Origin: Pseudanabaena mucicola str. Chao 1806 | GTDB taxonomy: Bacteria > Cyanobacteriota > Cyanobacteriia > Pseudanabaenales > Pseudanabaenaceae | Length of the DNA: 64,000 bases | Direction of reading: 5' to 3' | NCBI RefSeq assembly: GCF_030323025.1 | Contig: NZ_CP097329.1 | Location: 2,838,001-2,902,000 of the forward strand | Shown here: positions 53,676 through 62,619 of the stretch, piece after piece | How positions within the stretch are numbered: the first letter of the stretch is position 1 | Layout: every line of letters begins with the position of its first letter | Program-made: the position numbers and the translations under genes | The notes under the pieces: model-generated | Told to the model about the DNA's origin: nothing | The model's input: the letters and a program-made list of their open reading frames with translations, nothing else | Database searches by the model: none

Positions 53676-55148
53676 CTAATCCAAATTGTCCAATACCTTT
53701 TGAAGTTCAATCCATCCATCTGACAAAGAGTAAAAAACTTCTTCAGGTGTACGAATAGGCAAGGTTTCATATAGCCAAGAATCATCTGATTTAGAATTTG
53801 TTTTCATAATTGCAAACAAAATTTCCGTCCCCAACTTTTGAGCTATTTCTTCCGCTTGGAACATTACTGTATCATCTGAGATAAAACTTCCGTGTAAAAG
53901 CCCATTTCTAATTTCAATAAACTTGGGTGCTTCTTTTTCGCTGCTGATATATTTTTTATAGTTAATACCTAAATCGTCAATAAAAAAACGAATAATTGTT
54001 GAAAGATAGGGTGTTTTATCAGTTACAACTTTAATTTTTTCAATCATTTTTACAGATATTTTATCTGATATAAGTGTGTTTTTTTGAGTTGCAGCATATA
54101 TTAATTTTTGTTTTCCATTCATATTCCAAAACCAAAAAGAATAAAAATATTCTATTGCAGAACATGATGCCATCAATTTTAATTCAGCAGGAGATTCATA
54201 CACCGTTAGTTTTAAATGTTGTATTCCTCTACTTAGTTGCTTACTAATAGGACAACATTCTAAAAAAGCCGTAATGTTACCCATTAAGTGAGTTTCATGA
54301 GCAAACCATAATTTATTGACTTTTAAGATCTTTCTTCGTGACCAAATAGGAATTATTCTGCCTTCTGTATATTTATTATGCTTGTAAATTGAGTAATCGT
54401 AATATATTGGTAATATCTCACGATCACAAACAACACTAAGAAATGCACAAGCATCATTAAAAAGATCTTCTAAATGTTTGAATAATGATGCTTCTATATT
54501 TTTATTGTCATCTGCAATCATATCATTGCTTTTTAATGGCAGTGATATATCTATAAAACTCAATCTGTATAAGGTTTCTATATTTTTTGTATAGTGACTA
54601 GTCTGATGATCTTTATGAGTAATATATTTTTTACCACATCTGACTTCGTATCCAGAATTCAATTTACAATATATCGGTTGAACACCTTTTTGATTAATAT
54701 TTCTGAAGGGAATACCTTCAAATTCTTCAGCAAAAATTTCGTCGTCAGATGAAATCCCATCATTTAAGTAAGCTTTTAATTCAGCAAAATACTTGTCGTC
54801 TTCTTGCATCGACGAATCTGTTTGAAACTGGTAATAAGATATGATTTTTATTACATTGAATTTTGTTGTTCTATTGATATTAAAAGGCGGAATAGAGAAT
54901 CCTATTAATAATATACTTTCTTGAATAGAAAGTACTTGAGTTTGACCACGATCCATTTTTAGACCAATTTCCACCTGCTCTTCTCTAGAAAAATCGTCCC
55001 AAATTATCTCTACATCTATTTCAGATTGTTCCGTAAAAATAAAGCGCAAGCTAACTGTTACCAATTGAACTGTGTCTTTAAGTAAGAGTTTTGCTTTACC
55101 TTGATATGTCCAATCTCCCGGAAACCCACAAAAGCTACCTATAGTCAT
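53676..55148 (-). CDS. Unknown protein with a HEPN-like motif
   Basis: A 490-residue, very AT-rich gene. The first ~330 residues are mixed strands without a recognised family. The last ~150 are helical and contain FIEIRNGLLHGSFISD, which fits the R-x4-6-H motif of HEPN ribonucleases, preceded by an acidic-rich helix. The arrangement (large N-terminal domain plus C-terminal HEPN-like domain) is like ApeA-type phage-defence proteins. Family membership is uncertain; the motif and neighbourhood are the evidence. Confidence 0.55.
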   Translation of the reverse strand: MTIGSFCGFPGDWTYQGKAKLLLKDTVQLVTVSLRFIFTEQSEIDVEIIWDDFSREEQVEIGLKMDRGQTQVLSIQESILLIGFSIPPFNINRTTKFNVIKIISYYQFQTDSSMQEDDKYFAELKAYLNDGISSDDEIFAEEFEGIPFRNINQKGVQPIYCKLNSGYEVRCGKKYITHKDHQTSHYTKNIETLYRLSFIDISLPLKSNDMIADDNKNIEASLFKHLEDLFNDACAFLSVVCDREILPIYYDYSIYKHNKYTEGRIIPIWSRRKILKVNKLWFAHETHLMGNITAFLECCPISKQLSRGIQHLKLTVYESPAELKLMASCSAIEYFYSFWFWNMNGKQKLIYAATQKNTLISDKISVKMIEKIKVVTDKTPYLSTIIRFFIDDLGINYKKYISSEKEAPKFIEIRNGLLHGSFISDDTVMFQAEEIAQKLGTEILFAIMKTNSKSDDSWLYETLPIRTPEEVFYSLSDGWIELQKVLDNLD

Positions 55149-55152
55149 ATAA

Positions 55153-55311
55153 TTAATCTGACAATATCATTCTTACAACAACAGTCACGATAAAAGGAAG
55201 ACGATTAATATCATCAATGGAAAGAACTAAAACAGGTCTTGTGCCACTTTGCTCTCTGCCAGCAGTCGGATTGAGATTTACAAAATAGATTTGCGATCGC
55301 AATATAGCCAT
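55153..55311 (-). pseudogene. Truncated MazF/PemK-type toxin
   Basis: 52 codons: MAILRSQIYFVNLNPTAGRE, QSGTRPVLVLSIDDINR, then LPFIVTVVVRMILSD and stop. The N-terminal half of a MazF-type RNase is clear (GREQSGTRPVLVLS), but family length is ~110, so the second half, needed for the dimer and active site, is missing. It starts 3 nt after the antitoxin gene stops. Confidence 0.7.
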
Positions 55312-55314
55312 ATT

Positions 55315-55560
55315 TCAAAGACCATCAAAATCTGTAACAGCAAACTCTTGCTGAATCTGAGAAAGCTCAGCTTGAATTTGCGGATCTTGTGCCATTGCCG
55401 CTAATTCATTCTTAATCCGAATTTGATGCGCTATATGCTCCAAAAGCCATAATTGCTCAGTTAGATTGAGAGCATCTATAGATTTAGCAATTACTTTAAG
55501 ATTGCTGAGATGAATTTCACCATCTTTTTCTATAGTTTGCTGTAACTGAATTGCTTGCAT
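55315..55560 (-). CDS. Antitoxin-like protein upstream of truncated MazF
   Basis: An 81-residue protein starting MQAIQLQQTIEKDGEIHLSN and ending QAELSQIQQEFAVTDFDGL. The first part reads like an AbrB/Phd-type strand for DNA binding, the rest a long amphipathic helix. It ends 3 nt before the truncated toxin gene, the classical antitoxin-toxin order. A longer frame upstream overlaps another small gene and is not used. Confidence 0.65.
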   Translation of the reverse strand: MQAIQLQQTIEKDGEIHLSNLKVIAKSIDALNLTEQLWLLEHIAHQIRIKNELAAMAQDPQIQAELSQIQQEFAVTDFDGL

Positions 55561-55600
55561 AGCTTTATATTTCCTGTTTGTGCATACACTATGAAGTTGT

Positions 55601-55759
55601 TTAAATAGCTGGGATTTTGTCATAGGCTTCTGGCTCAACATCAGGAACTTTTGCCAAGATTGCCTCATACTTTGCTCGACTACCCCTCTTAGCCCTTTCA
55701 CTGAGATAACTTTCCGTCATCAGCGCTGACAACTTTTCAGCGACATTAATATGTTTCAT
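55601..55759 (-). CDS. Small antitoxin-like protein
   Basis: A 52-residue protein (MKHINVAEKLSALMTESYLS to EPEAYDKIPAI), too short for usual cut-offs. The helix-rich sequence with KYEAILAKVPDVEP resembles VapB-like small proteins often found with PIN toxins. It lies 15 bp downstream of the vapC gene, on the same strand, and upstream of the next antitoxin gene. Confidence 0.5.
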   Translation of the reverse strand: MKHINVAEKLSALMTESYLSERAKRGSRAKYEAILAKVPDVEPEAYDKIPAI

Positions 55760-55774
55760 TGTATTACATACTTT

Positions 55775-56200
55775 TTAGTTTGACCAATCTTCGATTTTTA
55801 GTTCCACAATTTGAGCAAAATCAGACTTGTTCCGAGTAAGCAAAGTTGCATTATTAACTAGAGCGATCGCAGCTATTTTTAAGTCCATATTTCCCAGCCG
55901 AGGATAAGTTTTTCTGAGACGTTGATGTTCTACTACTGCGATGTTGTCAAAGGGAATAACCACAATAGCCTGATAATCAACTAAAGTTTGTTGCAATCCC
56001 TGATAGCCTTTAACTGTCTCATCTGTAGTTCTTGCCTTAGAAATAAAATTTAGTCTGCCTCTAATCTGTTCTTCGTAGGTAATTACAGTGACAGCAACTT
56101 CAACATCTTCCGAAAGTCTTGATAGCCTAGCTAGGATGTTTCTACCTTCTTGTCCTTTGCGCTGAATAAAACTTAAGTGATCAGTGTCAAGAATATACAT
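55775..56200 (-). CDS. vapC: PIN-domain toxin, VapC family
   Basis: A 141-residue PIN-domain RNase. Acidic metal residues are at MYILDTDHLSF, the central VTVITYEEQIRGR and MDLKIAAIALVNNATLLTRN with a final KSDFAQI. All four PIN positions seem to be present, so it is probably active. The antitoxin gene (69 codons) lies 18 bp upstream. VapC toxins cleave tRNA or rRNA; the target here is unknown. Confidence 0.85.
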   Translation of the reverse strand: MYILDTDHLSFIQRKGQEGRNILARLSRLSEDVEVAVTVITYEEQIRGRLNFISKARTTDETVKGYQGLQQTLVDYQAIVVIPFDNIAVVEHQRLRKTYPRLGNMDLKIAAIALVNNATLLTRNKSDFAQIVELKIEDWSN

Positions 56201-56218
56201 TGAATAAAAAGTACGAAT

Positions 56219-56428
56219 TTACTCAGCAGATTTACGCCATTCTTGTCCAAGACGAGTTACCTCATCAAAAGTCGGATCATTTTCAAAACTTCCAGCAACC
56301 TTTAGCCACCAAGGAGACTTTTTCTGTGTAAATGCAGATAGTATTTGTCTCATTTGCGCTATTTCGGCCTCTAAAGTTGCCACTCGTGCTTCCAAAGGTT
56401 GAGGATCTGCAATTTGTTGATAGAGCAT
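56219..56428 (-). CDS. vapB: Antitoxin upstream of VapC
   Basis: A 69-residue protein (MLYQQIADPQPLEARVATLE..) with an N-terminal coiled-coil helix (ARVATLEAEIAQMRQILSAF) and a C-terminal WWLKVAGSFENDPTFDEVTR segment common in cyanobacterial VapB-like antitoxins. It precedes vapC by 18 nt on the same strand. Family by context and length. Confidence 0.7.
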   Translation of the reverse strand: MLYQQIADPQPLEARVATLEAEIAQMRQILSAFTQKKSPWWLKVAGSFENDPTFDEVTRLGQEWRKSAE

Positions 56429-56500
56429 ATAAGTGTTTACTACAAGTTTTGATCGCTATTGTAGCAACACTTATATGCCCTATATGTCATTTGCTGCGAT

Positions 56501-58720
56501 CTATGGCTTCTGCTCAGGGAACATACACTTATCAGAATCGCAACCCGCAGGGCCCGCATCCATCAACTCACCCGAATCATAACGCAACAAACTTGCGTAA
56601 AAATCATCAGACTTGCGACGTTCTAGCACCTCAGCACTGAGCTTCTCATAGGTAGCCTTATCGATTGGCTCAAAGGGCAAACGAGGGAAGGTTTGTAGGT
56701 CATCAAAACGTGCCAATAGCGCCGCCGAGATATAACCCTCATCATCACGAATCGCTTCGTAAATCTTCTTCCCTAAAGGCTCGATTTCATGCTCGCGCAA
56801 TTCCAAAGTTGCAGAAGTATTATGACGGGTGTAATGCTTCTGCACCTGCATATAGAAATCAAACTGCGCCATCACATCGAACTTACTGATGTCCACCATG
56901 TCCGCACCGTCAAGGTCAGCCCAAGAAACACTCACAGGAATCTCCACCAGCCATTCCGTACATCTCGGATCGAACGGATCATTTAGCAATTGTCCATTCT
57001 CATCCTTATCCGATTGCGAAGGAATGATGCTATAGCCATAGTCCATGCAAGCCCGCGCCACAGGATCTTCCTTACGGAAAGTAATCCGACGGATAAAGCG
57101 CTGCGCCTTCGGAGGATGCCACCCAGGGGAAGCGCCAGTGAGCAGAGACTTGGTATTGTGAGACTTCAACGCCCCTTGCCAGTACCATGAGTCATCATCA
57201 TCAATTCCCGATACTGCAAAGTCATAGCTGTAGTCGGGAGTAGTTTCAAACTCGATGCTAGTGACGCGATAGGGATAGAATGCAAACTGGCGTTTTGGTT
57301 CTGGTAATGGACGTAGCTGACATTTGCGACTGTGGGTATTGAGATATGCCAAGGATTCAGGTTGTGACAACATCCGACTCAGAGATAAGCCCCACATATT
57401 CTTTTGACCTTGGAAGTTCTCACCTTGAGTATTATGGAAAATGCTAAAGCACAAACCAACAGCTTCACCAACCTGTTGCAGATTACGAATAAAGGCTTCG
57501 CTTGATGAATCAATGGAAAGATCACCTTTTACCCGAACGCATCTATCGGTATCGATCAAACCACAGAAGAAGGCAAGAATTGTCTCGCGGGAGGATTTAC
57601 GAATTGCGAGAGGAATCCGATCTAGATCCTTACTGCTGCCTTTCTCCAACTGATTCAATTTCAGCCAATCAAACAACTGTCCAGAAGCAAAGGTTAATTC
57701 GCCTCTTGTGCCGCCATTGCGAGGATCATGGCTGATTTTGCCTACGAGTCCAAACTGATTTTGGGCGATCGCTTGCAAACGCTCTACCAAATCTAGCTCT
57801 TTCTCATTGAAAGCAAATCGTACCCGATCTTTGCTTTCACTCATAGCGCCATCGCCAAACAAGCAACCTAAGAAATAACCCAATTCTGGATTTAATGTAG
57901 TTGGTGTTGAGATTTCCGCAGTCAGCACACCACGACTATGCCCTAAAAGTTCTTTACGACCTTCGCGAGTATATTGAGCAGAATTGAGGCTGAGCAATAG
58001 AGCATCTTCTGTATGACGGTATTCACCAAGGGAATAGTCAATGTCCATACCAAGTTCTAGGTGATCGGCTCTCACCCATTGATTGGCGATCGCAAGGCGA
58101 TGATTAGGAGTCATCCGCAAGACACGACCATTTGCAAGAGTGACACGCACTAGGTTGAGAGGATGATTAGCGATCGCTGTATCCGCAGCAATGCCATTCC
58201 GCACACTCAAATCTAAACCTTTGCTCTCACCACTACCCGCTTCGACAATTTCATCGGCATAGAGCAAACCTTGATCAAAAATGCGTAAAGCAGTGCGATC
58301 GAGGCATCCCGCAGGTTGAGTTGTTGTGCAACGATTCGGGCGGCGTAAGCCATGCGCGTCACAATATTCCCAAACTGTCTGATGCACAATTTCACGCCAG
58401 CGATTGAGATAATCAGCTTCCTTCTCTTTGAAGTCTAGCCCCTGCACGGTATCAGGACGACCTGCTTCCCACCAGCGCAGCCATTCCACACCAAAGGCAT
58501 GAACGAAGAAGTCAAATAATCCTGTGAAGGATACACCCACAATTGGGTCGATTTCACGACTGTATTGATAGCGTTCTTCATTGAAGCGATGATTGAGCAA
58601 AGCCGCGACAGATAAAGCACCTGCTTTAAAGGCTTCTTCCTGTTCTTTCTCATTGCGAGGATTGAGTTGATTGAGATGTACCTCCGATAGATTACAGTGA
58701 AAATCAGCACCGAGAATTTC
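56501..58720 (-). CDS. nrdJ: Class II (B12-dependent) ribonucleotide reductase, exon 2 with intein 2
   Basis: From the intron 3' splice site the frame reads EILGADFHCNLSEVHLNQLN, then a conserved NrdJ sequence to the C-terminal redox Cys pair GCDSDKCMF. It reads on in one frame to the TAG-region stop at 56501. A 384-residue intein lies between TTTQPAG and TKSLLTGASPGW. Without it, exon 2 gives ~355 residues of enzyme. NrdJ reduces ribonucleoside triphosphates using adenosylcobalamin. The exon has no own start; a Met at 58600 is internal. Confidence 0.9.
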   Translation of the reverse strand, partial: EILGADFHCNLSEVHLNQLNPRNEKEQEEAFKAGALSVAALLNHRFNEERYQYSREIDPIVGVSFTGLFDFFVHAFGVEWLRWWEAGRPDTVQGLDFKEKEADYLNRWREIVHQTVWEYCDAHGLRRPNRCTTTQPAGCLDRTALRIFDQGLLYADEIVEAGSGESKGLDLSVRNGIAADTAIANHPLNLVRVTLANGRVLRMTPNHRLAIANQWVRADHLELGMDIDYSLGEYRHTEDALLLSLNSAQYTREGRKELLGHSRGVLTAEISTPTTLNPELGYFLGCLFGDGAMSESKDRVRFAFNEKELDLVERLQAIAQNQFGLVGKISHDPRNGGTRGELTFASGQLFDWLKLNQLEKGSSKDLDRIPLAIRKSSRETILAFFCGLIDTDRCVRVKGDLSIDSSSEAFIRNLQQVGEAVGLCFSIFHNTQGENFQGQKNMWGLSLSRMLSQPESLAYLNTHSRKCQLRPLPEPKRQFAFYPYRVTSIEFETTPDYSYDFAVSGIDDDDSWYWQGALKSHNTKSLLTGASPGWHPPKAQRFIRRITFRKEDPVARACMDYGYSIIPSQSDKDENGQLLNDPFDPRCTEWLVEIPVSVSWADLDGADMVDISKFDVMAQFDFYMQVQKHYTRHNTSATLELREHEIEPLGKKIYEAIRDDEGYISAALLARFDDLQTFPRLPFEPIDKATYEKLSAEVLERRKSDDFYASLLRYDSGELMDAGPAGCDSDKCMFPEQKP
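57155..58306 (-). other. Intein 2 in NrdJ (LAGLIDADG type)
   Basis: 384 residues, from Cys in PAG-CLDRTALRIF to Asn in LKSHN-TKSLL. The +1 extein residue is Thr. Block B-like TPNHRLAI is present, and a homing endonuclease with two LAGLIDADG motifs (LGYFLGCLFGDGAMS and AFFCGLIDTDRCV) occupies the middle. All terminal splicing residues (Cys1, penultimate His, last Asn, +1 Thr) are intact. In motif 2 Gly is replaced (DTDRC), so the nuclease may be weak. Confidence 0.9.
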
Positions 58721-59898
58721 CAGTATTTTTATTGTTTTGTTATCCTAGAGGCTCTTTATCCTCTAGTTCTAACGCTTCATAATTCGCGTTAGCTCCGAGT
58801 ACCTTTTCTACCAAAGAACGAAAATAGTAAAGGATCTCTTTACGGCTAGTTTGTTTACCTAACAAGGCTTTGCTAAGAGTTCTCTCATCTTGAATATCAA
58901 ATTGATTACGGACTTGTTCGTAGAAAGGTTCAAGAACAGGCTTAATCTTATTGAGCTTACAGGTCATTATCTCTATTGGATAAGTCTCTGCAAACTTAAG
59001 GGCGATCGCCTGTATTACCTGAGCATTTTCAGAGAATGTCTTTGAGCGAGTAGCGTTTACAGAACATTTGTATGAACAATATGTTTGAGGATTATTCTTG
59101 CGAAATAAAACTTCAAAACTCTTCTTACAGTATGCACAGGTCGTAAAGACTTGATAATAGCGTTGAAGATTGTATTGTTTTAGACTTTCTGTTTGCAGTT
59201 GAACTTTTTCACTCTTTGCTCTAGAGTCTAACCACTTCTGACGATACTCAGCATCTTGCAATCTAGCCTTTGCTTTTTGGGCAATTTTTGCCTTTGTTGA
59301 TTGGGATGCTTCTACACCGTAGCGTGGATTGTTTTGACCAGAGGTATCCATACCCAATCCATTTGCTATTTGTTTCCACTCTTGCTTGAGTTGCTCAAAA
59401 ATAAATGGTGTGGGATGAATTAACTTTCGTAGGTCTTTCTCTTGAAGAACTTTAACATTCAGTCCATAGTCTTTCTCAAAAGTTAAGATTCGAGGTAAAT
59501 CAGTCTCATAATTAAATCCACCTTTAATCTCTACATAGGAACCATCAGCTAATAGAAAATCAGGTTTATATGAGCCTCCCGTAGAAAGCGAAAACGTTTT
59601 GACCTCATATTGCCATTGGATTCCCATATAGTCGAGATATCGAGCGTAAATGTACTCTAAGGTCGATTTGAGATAATAGCCTTGATAGTAGCCGCAATAA
59701 GTTCTTCCGTTCATTAATAGCCCGACACTCGTGGAGGTTTCTATTCTAAAAAGATTATAGTGCAAACGCACTTTTCTTGTAGGTTCATCCTCTACTCTGT
59801 ACGGTGCTGGAAGTGCTTTAGTTCTTCCAGTTACCACGGGATTAGCGTCTCAGCCTTCCCCGTTTTTGCCGGGTTTTTAACGTGAGGCAAAATTATCT
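58721..59898 (-). other. Group I intron in nrdJ, 1178 nt
   Basis: The upstream exon ends AATCCGTGTGGT (NPCG) and the downstream exon begins GAAATTCTCGG (EIL), restoring NPCGEIL. The 5' exon ends in U and the intron in G. CGTGTGGT pairs with the intron sequence GCCTCACG over 7 of 8 bases, with the U-G wobble at the splice site (P1). Further pairs fit the core: CCCGGC/GTCGGG (P3), ACGGG/CCCGT (P4), CTGGAAG/CTTCCAG (P6a), AGTAG/CTACT (P7). It carries its own homing endonuclease gene. Confidence 0.88.
58740..59714 (-). CDS. PD-(D/E)XK homing endonuclease of the group I intron
   Basis: A 324-residue protein from the ATG at 59714 (MNGRTYCGYYQGYYLKSTLE). The frame is open upstream to a GTG at 59837, but that part reads the ribozyme core (P4-P8). 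KSTLEYIYARYLDYMGIQWQ, YEVKTF, then YKPDFLLADGSYVEIKGGF gives the PD..ExK nuclease site. A CAYC..CSYKC zinc finger and basic helices (KAKIAQKAKARLQDAEYRQK) follow as DNA-binding parts. This resembles I-Ssp6803I-like PD-(D/E)XK enzymes of cyanobacterial introns. It ends 19 nt before the intron 3' end. Confidence 0.8.
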   Translation of the reverse strand: MNGRTYCGYYQGYYLKSTLEYIYARYLDYMGIQWQYEVKTFSLSTGGSYKPDFLLADGSYVEIKGGFNYETDLPRILTFEKDYGLNVKVLQEKDLRKLIHPTPFIFEQLKQEWKQIANGLGMDTSGQNNPRYGVEASQSTKAKIAQKAKARLQDAEYRQKWLDSRAKSEKVQLQTESLKQYNLQRYYQVFTTCAYCKKSFEVLFRKNNPQTYCSYKCSVNATRSKTFSENAQVIQAIALKFAETYPIEIMTCKLNKIKPVLEPFYEQVRNQFDIQDERTLSKALLGKQTSRKEILYYFRSLVEKVLGANANYEALELEDKEPLG

Positions 59899-62426
59899 AC
59901 CACACGGATTGAGTCCATAACGACTCATTCGATGCTCAAGCTCTAGTTCCAAATCATTCATCACTTTTTGCATAAGTTTTCTCTCATCTATTATTGGATT
60001 GGTTAGGAATTTGTGTGATGCTCTAGTAGAAGCTGCCGAAGATATTCCTTAGCTAAATCCCTAGACTGACTATAGAGTTCCACAAATTTTTGTTTCTTGT
60101 CGGCAGTGTTTAATAGGTCAGCATTAGAACGGGCGATCGCCTCACCCGCCCATTGAATTGCACCTTCACCCGAATAGTATTGTTTGCGAACAGCATCCAC
60201 GCATTCTTGTTCAGTCGGTTTGCGATGGAATACCCTTGTGTGGTTCGCCATACGAAGTGCATCACGCTCAGGATCGATGCGCCAGTTACCCGCTTCATCT
60301 TGCTGCCAGAGATTATCCTTTGCGACAGAACCAAGTGTATCTTCAGAGGAGAACTGGCGCATACCTGCTGAGTTGTGTGTGAGATAGCCATCGCAATAGA
60401 AACAATGGGCTTCTTCTACTTCAATGTCATAGGTCTGCACATAGTCTTGACTACCCAAACCTTTGACACTTACAGGAATATCCATACTGACATCAGATTC
60501 AGCAATATAGCGCTCATAATTGGAATTGCCCGAACGAGAGCCTTGGAAGCCCATATCACGCATTTCGCTGTAGGTATAGGCTTCTCGCATCATTTCACCA
60601 GCGATCGTAAATCCATACATCTTCAATCCTTGACGAATTTCGCCCTTGACTGAATGTTGAGCAATGAGAGCGTTATATCGTTCCTTTAGGGCAGGGATAG
60701 TGAGGTTATATTTTGCTTGCCAGTTTTGCTCTTTAGGTCTGGTAATAACGATTCTGCCAGCAATCCCAAGACTCGAAAGAACTGCACTTACCTGTCTAAC
60801 AAATTGATGGTAAACAGAGGTTACTAGATGCGGTGGACGATTATCGACTGCACCATCACTATCCATTAATCCTGCAAGATAAGCAGAACGAATATCTGTA
60901 GATCCTTGCAAGATGAAAGATGGAACTTCTAAAACAGTGTTTGGTTGTTTAATATGCTTATAGAAGTATTCAGCTAAACGAATTGAAGAACAGACTGTTT
61001 TAGCGGTGTTCTCACCATTGACAACTCCGTGAGTAGCTGTCAAGCCAAACATTGCCAGAGCTTGATCCAGTTTGCTCTGAAGCTTTTGGCAAAGCTCGGG
61101 CTGGGTGGCATTCATAGCCCACTCTACCCGTCCATAGGGCTTGGCATGTTTATTTCGCCCTAAAGCTACATAGCCATCACCATGCGTAAAACCAATCAAC
61201 CAAGCAACTTCAGGAGTTAACGCGGGAATAGTAATAGACTTAGCAGTGCGACTATGACTAGGACGTTGCTCAGTATCGTCTGCTGGTAAATGGGTAACTG
61301 TTCCCGAAAGAATTTGAATACTGTGCATGAGGCGATCGCCTTCTTCAAGTGCCGCCACATATTTCCAACGAATGCTCCCTTTAGCATCAGCCAAAACGGC
61401 TACACGATGATTAATTGTTGCTCTAGGGAGAGTAGCATTGGTTTCAATTTCTTGAACTTCTTGCATTCCCTGATCAAATTTATTCAGGACTTTCCGAAAT
61501 CCTAAAGGAGTCTGAACCAAGTCGCCAATTTGTACATCCTTAATCGCAACTAAGCCTTTAGATGTATGCACAAGGGCATCTTCAGGAAGACAACGCCTAA
61601 TATTGCCAGCCACGATGCAAACTGCGGCTTCATCGATGAGGATGCAGCACTCGACTGAGGTGAGTTGACGACCGATCGCCTTGTTTAAAATATTGGCACA
61701 GCGATCGTAAAGCGTAGGCAACTTGACAGGATTTGCCATACCACCAAAACCCTTGAGGGCTTCACCACTGGGGCGCACATCACTGATATCAACAGTGATT
61801 TGGACGGGATTGGATGCATCAAACTTCTCGTCGCTCGATAGCTCTAGTAGAGACTGGTAGGACTTGACCCAACCTTGACGACTATCGCCCACATGGAATT
61901 TAACGGCATTGTTGGCATAGTCAAACTCAACTTCGGTGTTGTGGCGACGATGCTCGACAGGAGTTGCCCCGATCGCACCGACCACATTTACTTGCAACTG
62001 GTTACGAATTACGGGCAGTTGGCAGATGTACTGCGGCTCTAATACGCCACCCGTGCCAGAGCCTTGCATAGCGAGATCCATCATCAAGCCAAAGGCTCGC
62101 CAGTCAATCACATTAGTGCTGGTGCAATTGTAAGAGCCTGAAAAGTTTTCGGGGCGATCAACCCATTCAGTGCCACCGACCCACAGCCAACGCCCAGAGG
62201 TGAGGGACTTGAGCTGCTTTTGCATCTTGTCAATCAGGTCAGCTTGTTCTTGGGTCAGCTTACCTAGCTTTTTTAAACCTGTAAGTGTGCGATCGCATAC
62301 CTCCGCCCAGCTTTCCCGCTTGTTATTATATTTGCGGCTATAAGTCCTGAAAAATACGGGATAAGCAGCAGGAGCGCTATCGGGAAACCTAACCTCTTTC
62401 TGGAATCGTGTAAATTCTTGTACCAT
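59899..62426 (-). CDS. nrdJ: Class II ribonucleotide reductase, exon 1 with intein 1 and a frame break
   Basis: From the ATG at 62426 (MVQEFTRFQKEVRFPDSAPA) the frame gives the NrdJ N-terminus and the substrate region (SGSYNCTSTN, GCGTGGVLE-like GSGTGGVLE) and, after a 407-residue intein, SAGMRQFSSEDTLG.. to QLLLEHHTNS, where it stops at 60003. The conserved continuation (NPIIDERKLMQKVMNDLELE, then LEHRMSRYGLNPCG) lies in the -1 frame and ends at the intron. Exons minus inteins total 2375 nt, not a multiple of three. So one base is missing or two are extra, either a real mutation or a sequencing error. Confidence 0.85.
60372..61592 (-). other. Intein 1 in NrdJ (LAGLIDADG type)
   Basis: 407 residues between GNIRR and SAGMRQFS. 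It starts Cys (CLPEDALVHTSKG) and ends GYLTHN with +1 Ser. Splicing block B reads ATINHRVAV. The endonuclease has WLIGFTHGDGYVALG and YLAGLMDSDGAVDNR, both LAGLIDADG motifs intact with their acidic residue, so homing activity is plausible. Terminal splicing residues are intact. Confidence 0.92.
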
Positions 62427-62487
62427 AACTCATAAAAATGTATTTGAGCATATCACACATATAGTGTTATGTTAACCATATAAAGCC

Positions 62488-62512
62488 TATCTAACACTAG
62501 TAGTGTTAGATA
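62488..62512. promoter_or_regulatory. Palindrome upstream of nrdJ
   Basis: TATCTAACACTA, one-base spacer, then its exact complement TAGTGTTAGATA, lies between the divergent nrdJ and 62620 genes. A second ATAGTGTTA lies at 62460-62468. It is a likely operator; the repressor (NrdR or another) cannot be told. Confidence 0.55.
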
Positions 62513-62619
62513 CCTTGATTTTAAAAATTTGAATAGCTCATGTTTAGCATTGTGTAAATAGACTCTCAAGTTAAGATAGAAAAAAGTTTTATTCAGTTGT
62601 TTTGTTCTTTGGAAAGGTC

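Noticed and set aside
59715-59837. GTG start for the intron endonuclease
   Set aside because: These codons read through bases that form the ribozyme core; protein-like similarity only begins at about NGRTYCGYY.
58721-59898. Group II intron
   Set aside because: No GUGYG start, no AY end, no reverse transcriptase; P1 with a U-G splice site and terminal G fits group I.
60003-60060. Programmed -1 frameshift in nrdJ
   Set aside because: No slippery X-XXY-YYZ site with a following hairpin is visible before the stop; mutation or sequencing error is simpler.
62427-62619. Cobalamin riboswitch upstream of nrdJ
   Set aside because: The gap is too short and lacks a B12-box-like sequence; only the palindrome is notable.
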